Positions 1 to 6,993 of a stretch of 9,493 nt of DNA are shown in pieces (positions within the stretch are counted from its first letter, which is position 1; every line of letters begins with the position of its first letter). The notes beneath the pieces were generated by a model. That model searched no databases. It saw nothing but the letters and a program-made list of their open reading frames with translations, and was not told the DNA's origin. Both the position numbers and the translations under genes were made by a program. This DNA comes from Rhodoferax sp. UBA4409 (lineage in GTDB: Bacteria > Pseudomonadota > Gammaproteobacteria > Burkholderiales > Burkholderiaceae_C): contig DGQR01000007.1 in NCBI GenBank assembly GCA_002390825.1, positions 261 through 9,753 on the forward strand, written 5' to 3'.

Positions 1-1038
1 GGCGTGGGCCAGTACTACGTGCTGGAGGACAACCTGCGCGTGCCCAGCGGCGTGAGCTACATGCTGGAAGACCGCAAGATGATGATGCGGCTCTTCCCAG
101 ATCTGTTCAGCGCGCACCGCGTGGCGCCTGTGGCCCATTACCCCGACTTGCTGCTCGAGACCCTGCGCCAGAGCAGCCCCGCCACAACGGCCGAGCCCAC
201 CGTGGTGGTGCTCACCCCCGGCATGTACAACAGCGCCTACTTTGAGCACGCCTTCCTCGCCCAGCAAATGGGTGTGGAGCTGGTTGAAGGGCAGGACTTG
301 TTTGTCAAAGACAACTTTGTCTACATGCGCACCACCCGCGGCCCACGCCGTGTGGATGTGATTTACCGTCGTGTGGACGACGACTTCCTGGACCCCACCG
401 TGTTCCGCCCCACGTCAACCTTGGGCTGCGCCGGCCTCATCAACGCCTACCGCGCTGGCAACGTGACCATCTGCAACGCCGTGGGTACCGGTATTGCGGA
501 CGACAAGTCCATCTACCCTTATGTGCCCAAGATGATCGAGTTCTATTTGGGTGAGAAACCCATCCTGAACAACGTGCCCACCTACATGTGCCGTAACAAG
601 GACGACTTGGCTTACACCCTGGCCAACTTGAAAGACTTGGTGGTGAAAGAGGTGCACGGTGCCGGCGGCTACGGCATGCTGGTGGGGCCTGCTGCTACCA
701 AGGCCGAGATTGAAGACTTCCGCAAGGCGGTGCTGGCCAACCCCGCCGGCTATATCGCCCAGCCCACATTGAGCTTGTCGAGCTGCCCCACCTTTGTGGA
801 AAGTGGCATCGCACCCCGCCACATCGACCTGCGCCCCTATGTGCTGTCGGGCAAGACCGTGCAGATGGTGCCAGGCGGTTTGACCCGCGTGGCCCTGAAA
901 GAAGGCTCGCTGGTCGTCAACAGCAGCCAGGGCGGCGGTACCAAAGATACCTGGATTCTGGAAGAAGACGTGCCTGCGGCTCCTGCCGTAACAGCCGCCA
1001 CCCAGTCGCAATCCCAATCACAAACACAGTCAGCTTAA
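1..1038 (+). CDS. Circularly permuted ATP-grasp protein (DUF404/DUF407 type), 5' end missing
   Basis: This is the C-terminal 345 residues of a longer protein. The frame is open from base 1, so the GTG at 4 is an internal Val codon, not the start. Family hallmarks run in order: YVLEDNLRVPSGVSYMLEDR near the left edge, a middle block with NAVGTGIADDKSIYPYVPK, the glycine-rich nucleotide loop VVKEVHGAGGYGMLVGP, then RHIDLRPYVLSG and PGGLTRVAL followed by VVNSSQGGGTKDTW. These match the circularly permuted ATP-grasp family, whose members are predicted to form amide or peptide bonds using ATP; the substrate is unknown. The last 20 residues are a Gln/Ser-rich tail (SQSQSQTQSA) that looks disordered. 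The stop TAA is 18 bases before the alpha-E gene, so the two are almost surely co-transcribed. The family call is firm; the reaction is inferred. Confidence 0.95.
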   Translation, partial: GVGQYYVLEDNLRVPSGVSYMLEDRKMMMRLFPDLFSAHRVAPVAHYPDLLLETLRQSSPATTAEPTVVVLTPGMYNSAYFEHAFLAQQMGVELVEGQDLFVKDNFVYMRTTRGPRRVDVIYRRVDDDFLDPTVFRPTSTLGCAGLINAYRAGNVTICNAVGTGIADDKSIYPYVPKMIEFYLGEKPILNNVPTYMCRNKDDLAYTLANLKDLVVKEVHGAGGYGMLVGPAATKAEIEDFRKAVLANPAGYIAQPTLSLSSCPTFVESGIAPRHIDLRPYVLSGKTVQMVPGGLTRVALKEGSLVVNSSQGGGTKDTWILEEDVPAAPAVTAATQSQSQSQTQSA

Positions 1039-1056
1039 GGACGAGGAAACCTTTCT

Positions 1057-2013
1057 ATGTTGTCACGCACCGCTGACCACCTTTTCTGGATGTCCCGCTA
1101 CACCGAGCGGGCCGAAAACACCGCACGCATGCTGGATGTGAACTACCAGACATCGCTGCTCCCCCAATCCCAAGCCGTGGCCCAGATGGGCTGGCAGGGC
1201 CTGCTGTCCATCAGTGAGCTGCTGTATTCCTACAAAGAAAAGTATGGCGAAATCCAGGCTCGCGAGGTCATGGACTTCATGGTCAAGGACGAGAGCAATC
1301 CGTCCTCCATCATGTCCTGCCTGAGTGCTGCCCGCGAAAACGCACGTGCGGTGCGCGGAGCGCTGACCACCGAGGTGTGGGAGACGCAAAACACCACCTG
1401 GCTCGAAGTCAAGCGCATGATCAAGAGCGGAGACTTTGAGAAAGATCCTTCGCAGTTCTTTGAGTGGGTGAAGTTCCGCTCCCACCTGTCCCGTGGAGTG
1501 ACCGTGGGCACCATGCTGATGGACGAGTCTTTGCACTTCATGCGCTTGGGCACCTTCCTGGAGCGGGCCGACAACACTGCGCGTTTGGTCGACGTCAAGT
1601 TCCACGCGGTGGAGAGCGACTTTTTCGGTGCTGCGAGCGAGAAGGACCAAGAGTACGACTTCTACCACTGGAGCGCCATTTTGCGCAGCGTGTCGGCATT
1701 TGAGATCTACCGCAAGGTGTACCGCGATGTCATCAAGCCCGAGCGCGTGGCTGAATTGCTCATCCTTAAGCCAGATATGCCCCGCTCGCTGCACGCCAGC
1801 CTGAACGAAGTAGTGGGTAACCTGGCCCTCGTGGCCAGCAATCCCGACAGCGAAACCCTGCGCCGCGCGGGCAAGCTGCGCTCAGAGCTGCAATACGGCC
1901 GCATCGATGAAATTCTGGCCACCGGCCTGCACGCCTACCTGACCCAGTTCCTGGACCGGGTGAATGATCTGGGTGCGCATATCAGTCGCGAATTTCTGGT
2001 TCCAGTGACCTGA
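1057..2013 (+). CDS. Alpha-E domain protein (DUF403)
   Basis: A 318-residue protein, full length for the alpha-E family, predicted all-helical and soluble, with no signal peptide or membrane segment. The N-terminus MLSRTADHLFWMSRYTERAE is the family signature. Two related motifs mark an internal duplication: ERAENTARMLDV at residues 17-28 and ERADNTARLVDV at 169-180. The ATG at 1057 is chosen because the signature begins there and GAGGAAA (1043-1049) sits 7 bases upstream. It follows the ATP-grasp gene by 18 bases and is last in the unit, since a terminator starts 21 bases after its stop. Alpha-E proteins regularly sit beside circularly permuted ATP-grasp proteins, often with a transglutaminase-like peptidase or the proteasome-like protein Anbu. 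No biochemical role is known; a partner role in peptide synthesis or modification is a comparative-genomics prediction. Confidence 0.95.
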   Translation: MLSRTADHLFWMSRYTERAENTARMLDVNYQTSLLPQSQAVAQMGWQGLLSISELLYSYKEKYGEIQAREVMDFMVKDESNPSSIMSCLSAARENARAVRGALTTEVWETQNTTWLEVKRMIKSGDFEKDPSQFFEWVKFRSHLSRGVTVGTMLMDESLHFMRLGTFLERADNTARLVDVKFHAVESDFFGAASEKDQEYDFYHWSAILRSVSAFEIYRKVYRDVIKPERVAELLILKPDMPRSLHASLNEVVGNLALVASNPDSETLRRAGKLRSELQYGRIDEILATGLHAYLTQFLDRVNDLGAHISREFLVPVT

Positions 2014-2034
2014 AGGACTAGTACAAACCCATAT

Positions 2035-2061
2035 AAAAACGGCCTGCGAGGGCCGTTTTTT
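2035..2061 (+). terminator. Rho-independent terminator after the alpha-E gene
   Basis: A perfect 10-bp stem, AAAAACGGCC at 2035-2044 with GGCCGTTTTT at 2051-2060, encloses a 6-base loop (TGCGAG) and is followed by another T. It starts 21 bases after the alpha-E stop. The A-tract on the left arm means it could also act on - strand transcripts, but no - strand gene ends here. It separates the ATP-grasp/alpha-E unit from the HDOD gene, which therefore needs its own promoter. Confidence 0.93.
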
Positions 2062-2102
2062 GTGGGGTGTGCTGAGCATAATGTTCAGAACAAGGAGCAC
2101 CT

Positions 2103-2972
2103 ATGCGCGTAGCCGATATTGACCGCGAGATTGAGACAGCGCGGGCCGAAGGGCCCCTGAAAGATATCGTCATTCAGCCTTGCCCGGCGCTGTTGTCCGA
2201 CCTGCGGGTCGAGGTGAACCGCGAAGACCCGGAGCCCGCCACCATTGCCCGCATCGCCTCACGCGATGTGGCCATGGCTGCGGCGCTCATCAAGGTGGCC
2301 AACAGCCCCATTTATGCCCGCTCGCGTCCGGCAGCTACCGTGGCAGAAGCTGTTGCCTTGTTGGGCATCTCGCAAACCGTGTCGATCCTCACCGGCTTTT
2401 TGTTGCGCGAAACGATTCAGGTCAAGTCACCACTTTTGGAGCATTTCTGGGAAACCTCCACCCGCCGCGCCTATGCCATGGGCTACATCGCCCGGCAGAT
2501 GTATGGCGTGAATGCGGACATAGCGCACACCTGCGGGCTGTTTTGCAACGTGGGCATTCCGGTCATGTTGCAAGGCATCAAGGGCTACGAGGCCACCTTA
2601 TCCCACGCACTGGCCCAAACGGACAAAACGGTGACGGAGGTAGAGAACGAAGCCCACCGCACCGACCATGCGGTGGTGGGTGCCATCGTTGCCAAAACCT
2701 GGCGCCTCTCCCCCGATGTGGCCCGCGCTGTGCGCCTCCACCACGATTTCACGGTGCTCAAAGACGACAACATCCCAACTACGGTCCGTACCCTGGTTGC
2801 CATGGCCTTGCTCGCGGAACACTTGGTTGCCATGCACGAGGGTGCCCGGGAGAACCGTGAATGGGAACTGCATGGCGCAGAGTGCCTCGCCTTCCTGCAT
2901 GTCAGCGAAGAAGAAATCGAGCACTGGCAAGACGCCCTGCATGAGCAGTTCACCGGACCGGCCGGGTTCTAG
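2103..2972 (+). CDS. HDOD-domain protein with degenerate HD motif
   Basis: A 289-residue cytoplasmic protein that is essentially one HDOD domain, with no attached receiver, EAL or GGDEF domain. HDOD features seen: IASRDVAMAAALIKVANSPIY at residues 51-71, the VAEAVALLGI segment at 80-89, HFWETSTRRAYAMG at 114-127, DHAVVGAIVAKTW at 188-200 and the histidine pair HHD at 213-215. At 145-152, where many relatives read LLHDIG or similar, this one reads GLFCNVGI, so Cys148-Asn149 replaces His-Asp. HDOD proteins are linked to signalling and stress or motility control and are not generally proven enzymes; a non-catalytic scaffold is the safer reading. The ATG at 2103 has a strong AAGGAG at 2092-2097, 5 bases upstream. 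CATAAT at 2077-2082 could be a -10 element, but no convincing -35 is visible. Confidence 0.93.
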   Translation: MRVADIDREIETARAEGPLKDIVIQPCPALLSDLRVEVNREDPEPATIARIASRDVAMAAALIKVANSPIYARSRPAATVAEAVALLGISQTVSILTGFLLRETIQVKSPLLEHFWETSTRRAYAMGYIARQMYGVNADIAHTCGLFCNVGIPVMLQGIKGYEATLSHALAQTDKTVTEVENEAHRTDHAVVGAIVAKTWRLSPDVARAVRLHHDFTVLKDDNIPTTVRTLVAMALLAEHLVAMHEGARENREWELHGAECLAFLHVSEEEIEHWQDALHEQFTGPAGF

Positions 2973-2996
2973 ACCCTCGGGTTTTGGCCCGCAAGA

Positions 2997-4394
2997 TTAG
3001 GGCAGCGGAGCGACGCGGGCTTCCAGCTCCAGGGCTCGCACCTTGTCGGCCGCGGCATCGGCCTCGGCCAGGGTGTCGAAGGGGCCGACTTGCACACGGG
3101 TGCGATTGCCTTTGGGGAAGCGGATTTCCTTGCTCACCACGGGCAGCTCGGCGTCCATCAGCTTGACCAGCGCATTGCGTGCGTTGTTCGCATCGGCGAA
3201 CAGACCCACATTCACCACGAAACGGTTGGCTTCGGGTACTTCTGCAGGTGCAGCGGCAGCAGGGCGCGAAGTGACCTGAGTTGGCGGCCGTACTGGCGCA
3301 GACTGGCCTAGCGATGCGGCCACTTCGCGCGCAGCCAAGTCCGCAGCCGCCGAGCGCAAGGCCACCGGGGCGGGCCTGGGAGGGCTTGCGGCACTGGCGG
3401 CAGCAGCAGGTTTGGCAATGGCCGGCAATGCTGCCGACGCAGCAGGCAACAGGCGCGGCGCTGATGCGGGGGCGACTGGCGGTTTGGCGGGCGACGATGC
3501 GGCCGGTGCCGGCGCGCTCGCGATTGTCGAAACCGGCTTGCTGGCCACAGCGCTTGCAGTCACGAGGGGCGGAGCTGCGAGTGCAGCAGCGCTGACGGTA
3601 GGGACAGGGGCAGGGGCCGGAGCCGGAGCCGGAGCAGAAGCGGGCAGGGATGCAGCGGCAGCGGTCGATGCTGATGCAGATGCCGACGCTGGGGCCGACG
3701 CGGCAGATGTCGCAGACGCCGCCAAGGGGGCCGAGGCAGCAGCTTTGCCACTGTCCGCGGCCGTGGCATCGATGGCCCGACCGCTGGCGACATTGCGGCC
3801 TTCAGACACCACCCCTACGGACACTGGTGTTCCGGCGGGCAGAGGTTCAAACCCGGTAAACATGGCATACGACTGGGCTGCGATAGCGGCAACTACCAAG
3901 TTGCAGGCTGCGATGATGATCAGCCCTTTGCGGGTACTGGCCTCTTTACTGAGCTGCTCACAAGCTTCGGATACCGACTTGTTTTTGGTGAGGGCAGCCT
4001 GCACCCGCTGGCGTGTTGCTAAGTAATAGAGCGCATTGCCCCCGAGTCCGGGCACCACAAAGGCCAGGGCCACCAAAGCGGCGAGCAGGCCCCACTGCGT
4101 GCCTTCAGAAAACTGGAACACCAGCTTGCCGATACCGAACAGCAGCAAGGCCAGCGCGACAATGCTGCCGCTGTAGACCAAGGCTGCTTGCCACAGCCTG
4201 CGGAACATGAGCCAGTTCAGGGTGTTGAGCGCGGCGGCCCAGTTCCAGCTCAGGCTAGGTCGGTCGGCTGCCTCATAGCGGGTGAAGCGGGGCAGGTAGT
4301 AGCCATTGCTGATATCCCCGATGGCCGCGCGGTACAGCGCAGTGGTCGAGTGTTCGTCCGTGTTGTCCAGTTCAGTGGTCGGGGCAGTGGCCAT
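2997..4394 (-). CDS. Membrane protein with DUF2628-like N-terminus and C-terminal SPOR domain
   Basis: A 465-residue protein in three parts. Residues 1-180 resemble DUF2628: ALYRAAIGDISNGYYLPRF, the SWNWAAALNTLNWLMFRRLW block, then three hydrophobic segments at about 69-93, 101-126 and 157-179. Residues 210-385 are a low-complexity Ala/Pro/Ser linker long enough to reach across periplasm. Residues 390-463 form a SPOR domain (RFVVNVGLFADANNARNALV, then RTRVQVGPFDTLAEADAAA). SPOR domains bind glycan strands stripped of stem peptides, often at the division site. With three segments and a short N-terminal arm, a cytoplasmic N-terminus and periplasmic SPOR domain would agree; this topology is inferred. 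The ATG lies 3 bases past the mltB stop, so translation is probably coupled. The stop is 24 bases from the convergent HDOD stop. Function beyond septal or peptidoglycan targeting is unknown. Confidence 0.9.
   Translation of the reverse strand: MATAPTTELDNTDEHSTTALYRAAIGDISNGYYLPRFTRYEAADRPSLSWNWAAALNTLNWLMFRRLWQAALVYSGSIVALALLLFGIGKLVFQFSEGTQWGLLAALVALAFVVPGLGGNALYYLATRQRVQAALTKNKSVSEACEQLSKEASTRKGLIIIAACNLVVAAIAAQSYAMFTGFEPLPAGTPVSVGVVSEGRNVASGRAIDATAADSGKAAASAPLAASATSAASAPASASASASTAAAASLPASAPAPAPAPAPVPTVSAAALAAPPLVTASAVASKPVSTIASAPAPAASSPAKPPVAPASAPRLLPAASAALPAIAKPAAAASAASPPRPAPVALRSAAADLAAREVAASLGQSAPVRPPTQVTSRPAAAAPAEVPEANRFVVNVGLFADANNARNALVKLMDAELPVVSKEIRFPKGNRTRVQVGPFDTLAEADAAADKVRALELEARVAPLP
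3604..3645. repeat. Period-6 tandem repeat in the SPOR protein linker (Ala-Pro)
   Basis: A hexamer run on the + strand with three exact GCCGGA copies at 3616-3633 and degenerate copies on both sides. Read on the coding (-) strand it gives an Ala-Pro run. The six-base period preserves frame, so copy changes would lengthen or shorten the linker without breaking the gene. Confidence 0.75.
3667..3720. repeat. Degenerate period-6 repeat in the SPOR protein linker (Ala-Ser)
   Basis: Successive hexamers GATGCT, GATGCA, GATGCC, GACGCT, then GGGGCC and GACGCG, continue the six-base rhythm with decay toward 3720. On the coding strand these give Ala-Ser dipeptides (ASASASAS). This is a second in-frame linker repeat 21 bases from the Ala-Pro run, with a different unit, so the two probably expanded separately. 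Confidence 0.65.
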
Positions 4395-4397
4395 GGC

Positions 4398-5504
4398 TTA
4401 TTTTGGCACGCCTGTCTGCGCCTGCAAGGCTTGGGCCACGGCCTGTCCGAGGTCAATCACCGCCATCGCGTAGTAGCTGCTCCAGTTGTAGCGGGTGATG
4501 GCGTAAAAGTTTTCGGTGCCGGCCACATAGGTGGGGGCGTCTGCGCCATTTTGCAGTTCGACCAGCGCCAGAGGGCCTGGGTGGCTAAGGGCTGCGGCCG
4601 GGAGGATGACTCCTTTTTCCTGCATGGCGGCAGGGGTGAATGTGGGCAATATGTCGGGCGCCATGAGGGTGGGCATATCGAGGCGGGCCACCTCAAATTG
4701 CACGGGGTAATGGGTGGGCATTCCCGGCTTCCATTTGAACGCCTGGAAATAATTGGCCACCGAGCCTATGACGTCTGCCTGGCTGTGAAACAGGTCAACC
4801 CGGCTGTCATTGTCAAAGTCGATACCGTATTTCACCCAACTCGAGGGCATGAACTGGGGCCAGCCCATGGCCCCTGCATAGCTGCCACGCAGGGCTGTGG
4901 GGTCGGTGCCGGTGCGTTGGGTGAGGCTGAGGTAGGCCTCCAGCTCACTCAAAAAATACGCTTGCCGGTCTGTTTTGCGGGGGTGTGCGTCTGGAAAGTC
5001 CAAGGCCAGGGTGGTCAGCGCATCGATCACCCGGTAGTTGCCTAGCTGCTGGCCATAAATGGTTTCCACCCCGATGATGCCCACGATGATGCTGGCGGGC
5101 ACACCGGTTTGCGCCTCGGCGCGTGCCAATGTTTCTTGGTTGGCGAGCCAGAACTTGACGCCTGCACGGATACGGATCGGCTCGACAAAGCGGCTGCGGT
5201 ACAGCGCCCAGTTTTTCGGAGTGCCCACGGCCGGTGGGGTAATGGCCCTGACCACCGAGGGCAACATGCGCGCCTTGGACAGGTTGCTGCGGACCCACTC
5301 TGCATCCAGGTTGCGGCGCTGTGCAATGTCATCGGCCAGCCGCATGACGTCGGCGCGATCACCGTAGGCGGTGCCTTCGGGCAGTGCCGGCTTCACGGCA
5401 CTGCGAGCAGGCTTGCTTTTTGTGTGTTTTGGGTTGGAAGCGGCCATGGCGCTTGCGCATGCCGCTATCAAAACGAGAGTGAACAGAGACTTTTTGAGGA
5501 ACAC
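4398..5504 (-). CDS. mltB: Lytic murein transglycosylase B (MltB family)
   Basis: The enzyme cleaves the MurNAc-GlcNAc bond of peptidoglycan, forming 1,6-anhydroMurNAc ends in the periplasm. I start at the GTG at 5504 (368 aa), because it opens a signal sequence, VFLKKSLFTLVLIAACAS; the frame stays open up to a GTG at 5600 (400 aa), but that extension looks non-protein-like. Numbered from 5504, the catalytic acid is Glu147 in VGIIGVETIYGQQLGNY. Next come GSYAGAMGWPQFMPSSW (208-223), an EF-hand-like loop DFDNDSRVDL (229-238) as in E. coli MltB, GSVANYFQAF (247-256), and YNWSSYYAMAV near the C-terminus. IAAC at 13-16 resembles a lipobox, matching the lipoprotein E. coli MltB, but ASAMAA offers an alternative signal peptidase I site. 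No good ribosome site precedes the GTG. It is first in an operon with the SPOR gene. Confidence 0.94.
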   Translation of the reverse strand: MFLKKSLFTLVLIAACASAMAASNPKHTKSKPARSAVKPALPEGTAYGDRADVMRLADDIAQRRNLDAEWVRSNLSKARMLPSVVRAITPPAVGTPKNWALYRSRFVEPIRIRAGVKFWLANQETLARAEAQTGVPASIIVGIIGVETIYGQQLGNYRVIDALTTLALDFPDAHPRKTDRQAYFLSELEAYLSLTQRTGTDPTALRGSYAGAMGWPQFMPSSWVKYGIDFDNDSRVDLFHSQADVIGSVANYFQAFKWKPGMPTHYPVQFEVARLDMPTLMAPDILPTFTPAAMQEKGVILPAAALSHPGPLALVELQNGADAPTYVAGTENFYAITRYNWSSYYAMAVIDLGQAVAQALQAQTGVPK

Positions 5505-5534
5505 GTGGGAACTTGGAGGTAAGAGGTTGGGGTC

Positions 5535-5540
5535 AGTGTA
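5535..5540 (-). promoter_or_regulatory. Candidate -10 element for mltB
   Basis: On the - strand this reads TACACT (4 of 6 matches to TATAAT), 30 bases upstream of the GTG at 5504, which would give a leader of roughly 24 bases. No good -35 hexamer lies at the expected distance. If real, it would exclude the GTG at 5600 as the mltB start, because that codon would not be in the transcript. Weak, sequence-only evidence. Confidence 0.25.
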
Positions 5541-5643
5541 GCGAGTGGCAGGCAGGCCCTGCGTGGCACGGCGACAATCAAATGCTTTTGCGGGTCTCAC
5601 CGAGGCCCTGCTACGGGTAAAACAGGGGTTTGGAGCTGCTTGA

Positions 5644-6990
5644 ATGATGCGTTCGTTTTCTAAAGTTCAAATGGGGGTGGGCGCGGTGGCATTGGCCGCA
5701 ACGGCTGCGTTGGCCGTGCCGTGGTATGCCGGCCTCACCCTGCGCGCCGAATTGCGCAGCTTGGCGGCTGCCCATGCGGAGGGCAATTTCCGGATTGCGC
5801 GGCTGGAGCACGAGGCCGGCTGGCTGCATTCGCGGGGTAGCCTGGATCTGGAGTGGCGCAGCGACTGTGCAACGGACCCCGACCAGCCGGCGGTGGTGCA
5901 TGTGGAGTACACCGCCCGGCACGTGCCGGACCGCGAGAGTCTGACGCGGATTGATTGGTCGGCGGCTGTCGTTTCGGATCTCGGCCCCTCGGGTGAAGGC
6001 TTGCGCGCGGGCCGGTTGAGTGGCACCGGCAGTGCGGGTTACGACGGCGTGTTGCGTTCGGATATGCGCTTGCCGGAGATGCAATTCAAAGGAAAAGGCC
6101 AAAGCCTGGTGGCCGCAGCCTCCAGCGGTACGCTGGTGGTAGGTGGTTCAGCGGTGAAGCTGGGGTGGAGCATGCCGCGCATGGTCTTGCGTGGCAGCGG
6201 CGAGGTCTTGCAGGCGGAGCAGCTGAACTTGCATTTTGATGTGCAGAACCACGCAACCGGTATGAGCGCGCTGGCGCTGGATGTGGCGACACTCAAAGGA
6301 TCGAGCTTCAACGCCCGGGGCTTGCACCTCAGCACCGAGACCCGGCAGCGCGCAGACCGCATGGACATGCGGCTTACCCAATCGGTGAAAGAGCTGAAGG
6401 CTGCCGACATGGCGGTGGAAGACGTGGTGTTGCAAGCGGATGTGACGAACTTGCATGCGCCCAGTGTCAATTCGGCCGGAGAAGTGTTGTCTGCGACCTG
6501 CGACTTGCGCAGCCTGACGCCCGGTCAACGTGAAAAGATGCGGGATGCTGTGCAAGCCTTGCTGGTGTCTGGCGTCAGTGTCGGTATCACCAAGCTCCAG
6601 GCCCGCACCCGGGACGGCAGCCTGGACGCCGATGTAACTCTCACGGTGGCGCCCGCCAAGGCCCGCGAACTCCAGCTTGCCGAGCAGTTGTCATCCCAAG
6701 GGAGTATTCAAATCCGGGGTGGGCTGATGCCACCGGACCAGAAAGAGTTTGCCGTGTCCTCGGGCTATGCGACGGCACTGCCCGATGGCGTCAAAGCGGG
6801 CTTCGACTACCGTGACGGCGTACTCAAATTCAACCAAAAGATGGCGGACAGCGCACTACTGAATATGGGTTTGCAGCGCCTCGATATGTGGCTCAATGCA
6901 TTTTTCTCGGGCCAGAACCTGGAGCTACCGCAAGAGGAGGAGCCTGCGGTAGCCCCCTCGGAGTTGCCGATGCCGGCCCCCGCTGTCTAG
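5644..6990 (+). CDS. DUF945 family (YdgA-like) envelope protein
   Basis: A 448-residue protein anchored by one N-terminal hydrophobic segment (residues 10-28, GVGAVALAATAALAVPWYA), with the rest probably periplasmic. DUF945 traits: a WYAGLTLRAELRSL segment just after the membrane helix, FRIARLEHEAGWLHSRGSLDLEW (residues 49-71), long beta-rich repeats, and a C-terminal block GLMPPDQKEFAVSSGYA ... FDYRDGVLKFNQKM close to the usual end. It ends in an acidic, proline-rich tail (QEEEPAVAPSELPMPAPAV). ATG codons at 5644 and 5647 are adjacent; GGAG at 5632-5635 is 8 bases from the first, so both are usable. The E. coli relatives YdgA and YihF have no settled function. It is divergent from mltB with 139 bases between starts, and its stop is 3 bases from the tgpA stop. 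An envelope role is inference. Confidence 0.88.
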   Translation: MMRSFSKVQMGVGAVALAATAALAVPWYAGLTLRAELRSLAAAHAEGNFRIARLEHEAGWLHSRGSLDLEWRSDCATDPDQPAVVHVEYTARHVPDRESLTRIDWSAAVVSDLGPSGEGLRAGRLSGTGSAGYDGVLRSDMRLPEMQFKGKGQSLVAAASSGTLVVGGSAVKLGWSMPRMVLRGSGEVLQAEQLNLHFDVQNHATGMSALALDVATLKGSSFNARGLHLSTETRQRADRMDMRLTQSVKELKAADMAVEDVVLQADVTNLHAPSVNSAGEVLSATCDLRSLTPGQREKMRDAVQALLVSGVSVGITKLQARTRDGSLDADVTLTVAPAKARELQLAEQLSSQGSIQIRGGLMPPDQKEFAVSSGYATALPDGVKAGFDYRDGVLKFNQKMADSALLNMGLQRLDMWLNAFFSGQNLELPQEEEPAVAPSELPMPAPAV

Positions 6991-6993
6991 CCA

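Noticed and set aside
2077..2082. CATAAT as a promoter -10 for the HDOD gene
   Set aside because: Good hexamer match, but no acceptable -35 at 16-18 bases; the TTGTGG at 2060 is only 11 bases away.
2964..2990. Possible bidirectional terminator between the HDOD and SPOR gene ends
   Set aside because: Only a 5-bp stem with a G-U pair (AGACC/GGTTT around CTCG) and a short T run; too weak to call.
4188..5045. Open frame of 285 codons on the + strand, antisense to mltB and the SPOR gene start
   Set aside because: It overlaps conserved MltB motifs on the other strand and has no recognisable domain or ribosome site.
5505..5600. 32-codon N-terminal extension of mltB from the GTG at 5600
   Set aside because: It would bury the signal sequence 35 residues inside the protein and has no ribosome site; the GTG at 5504 fits a secreted enzyme.
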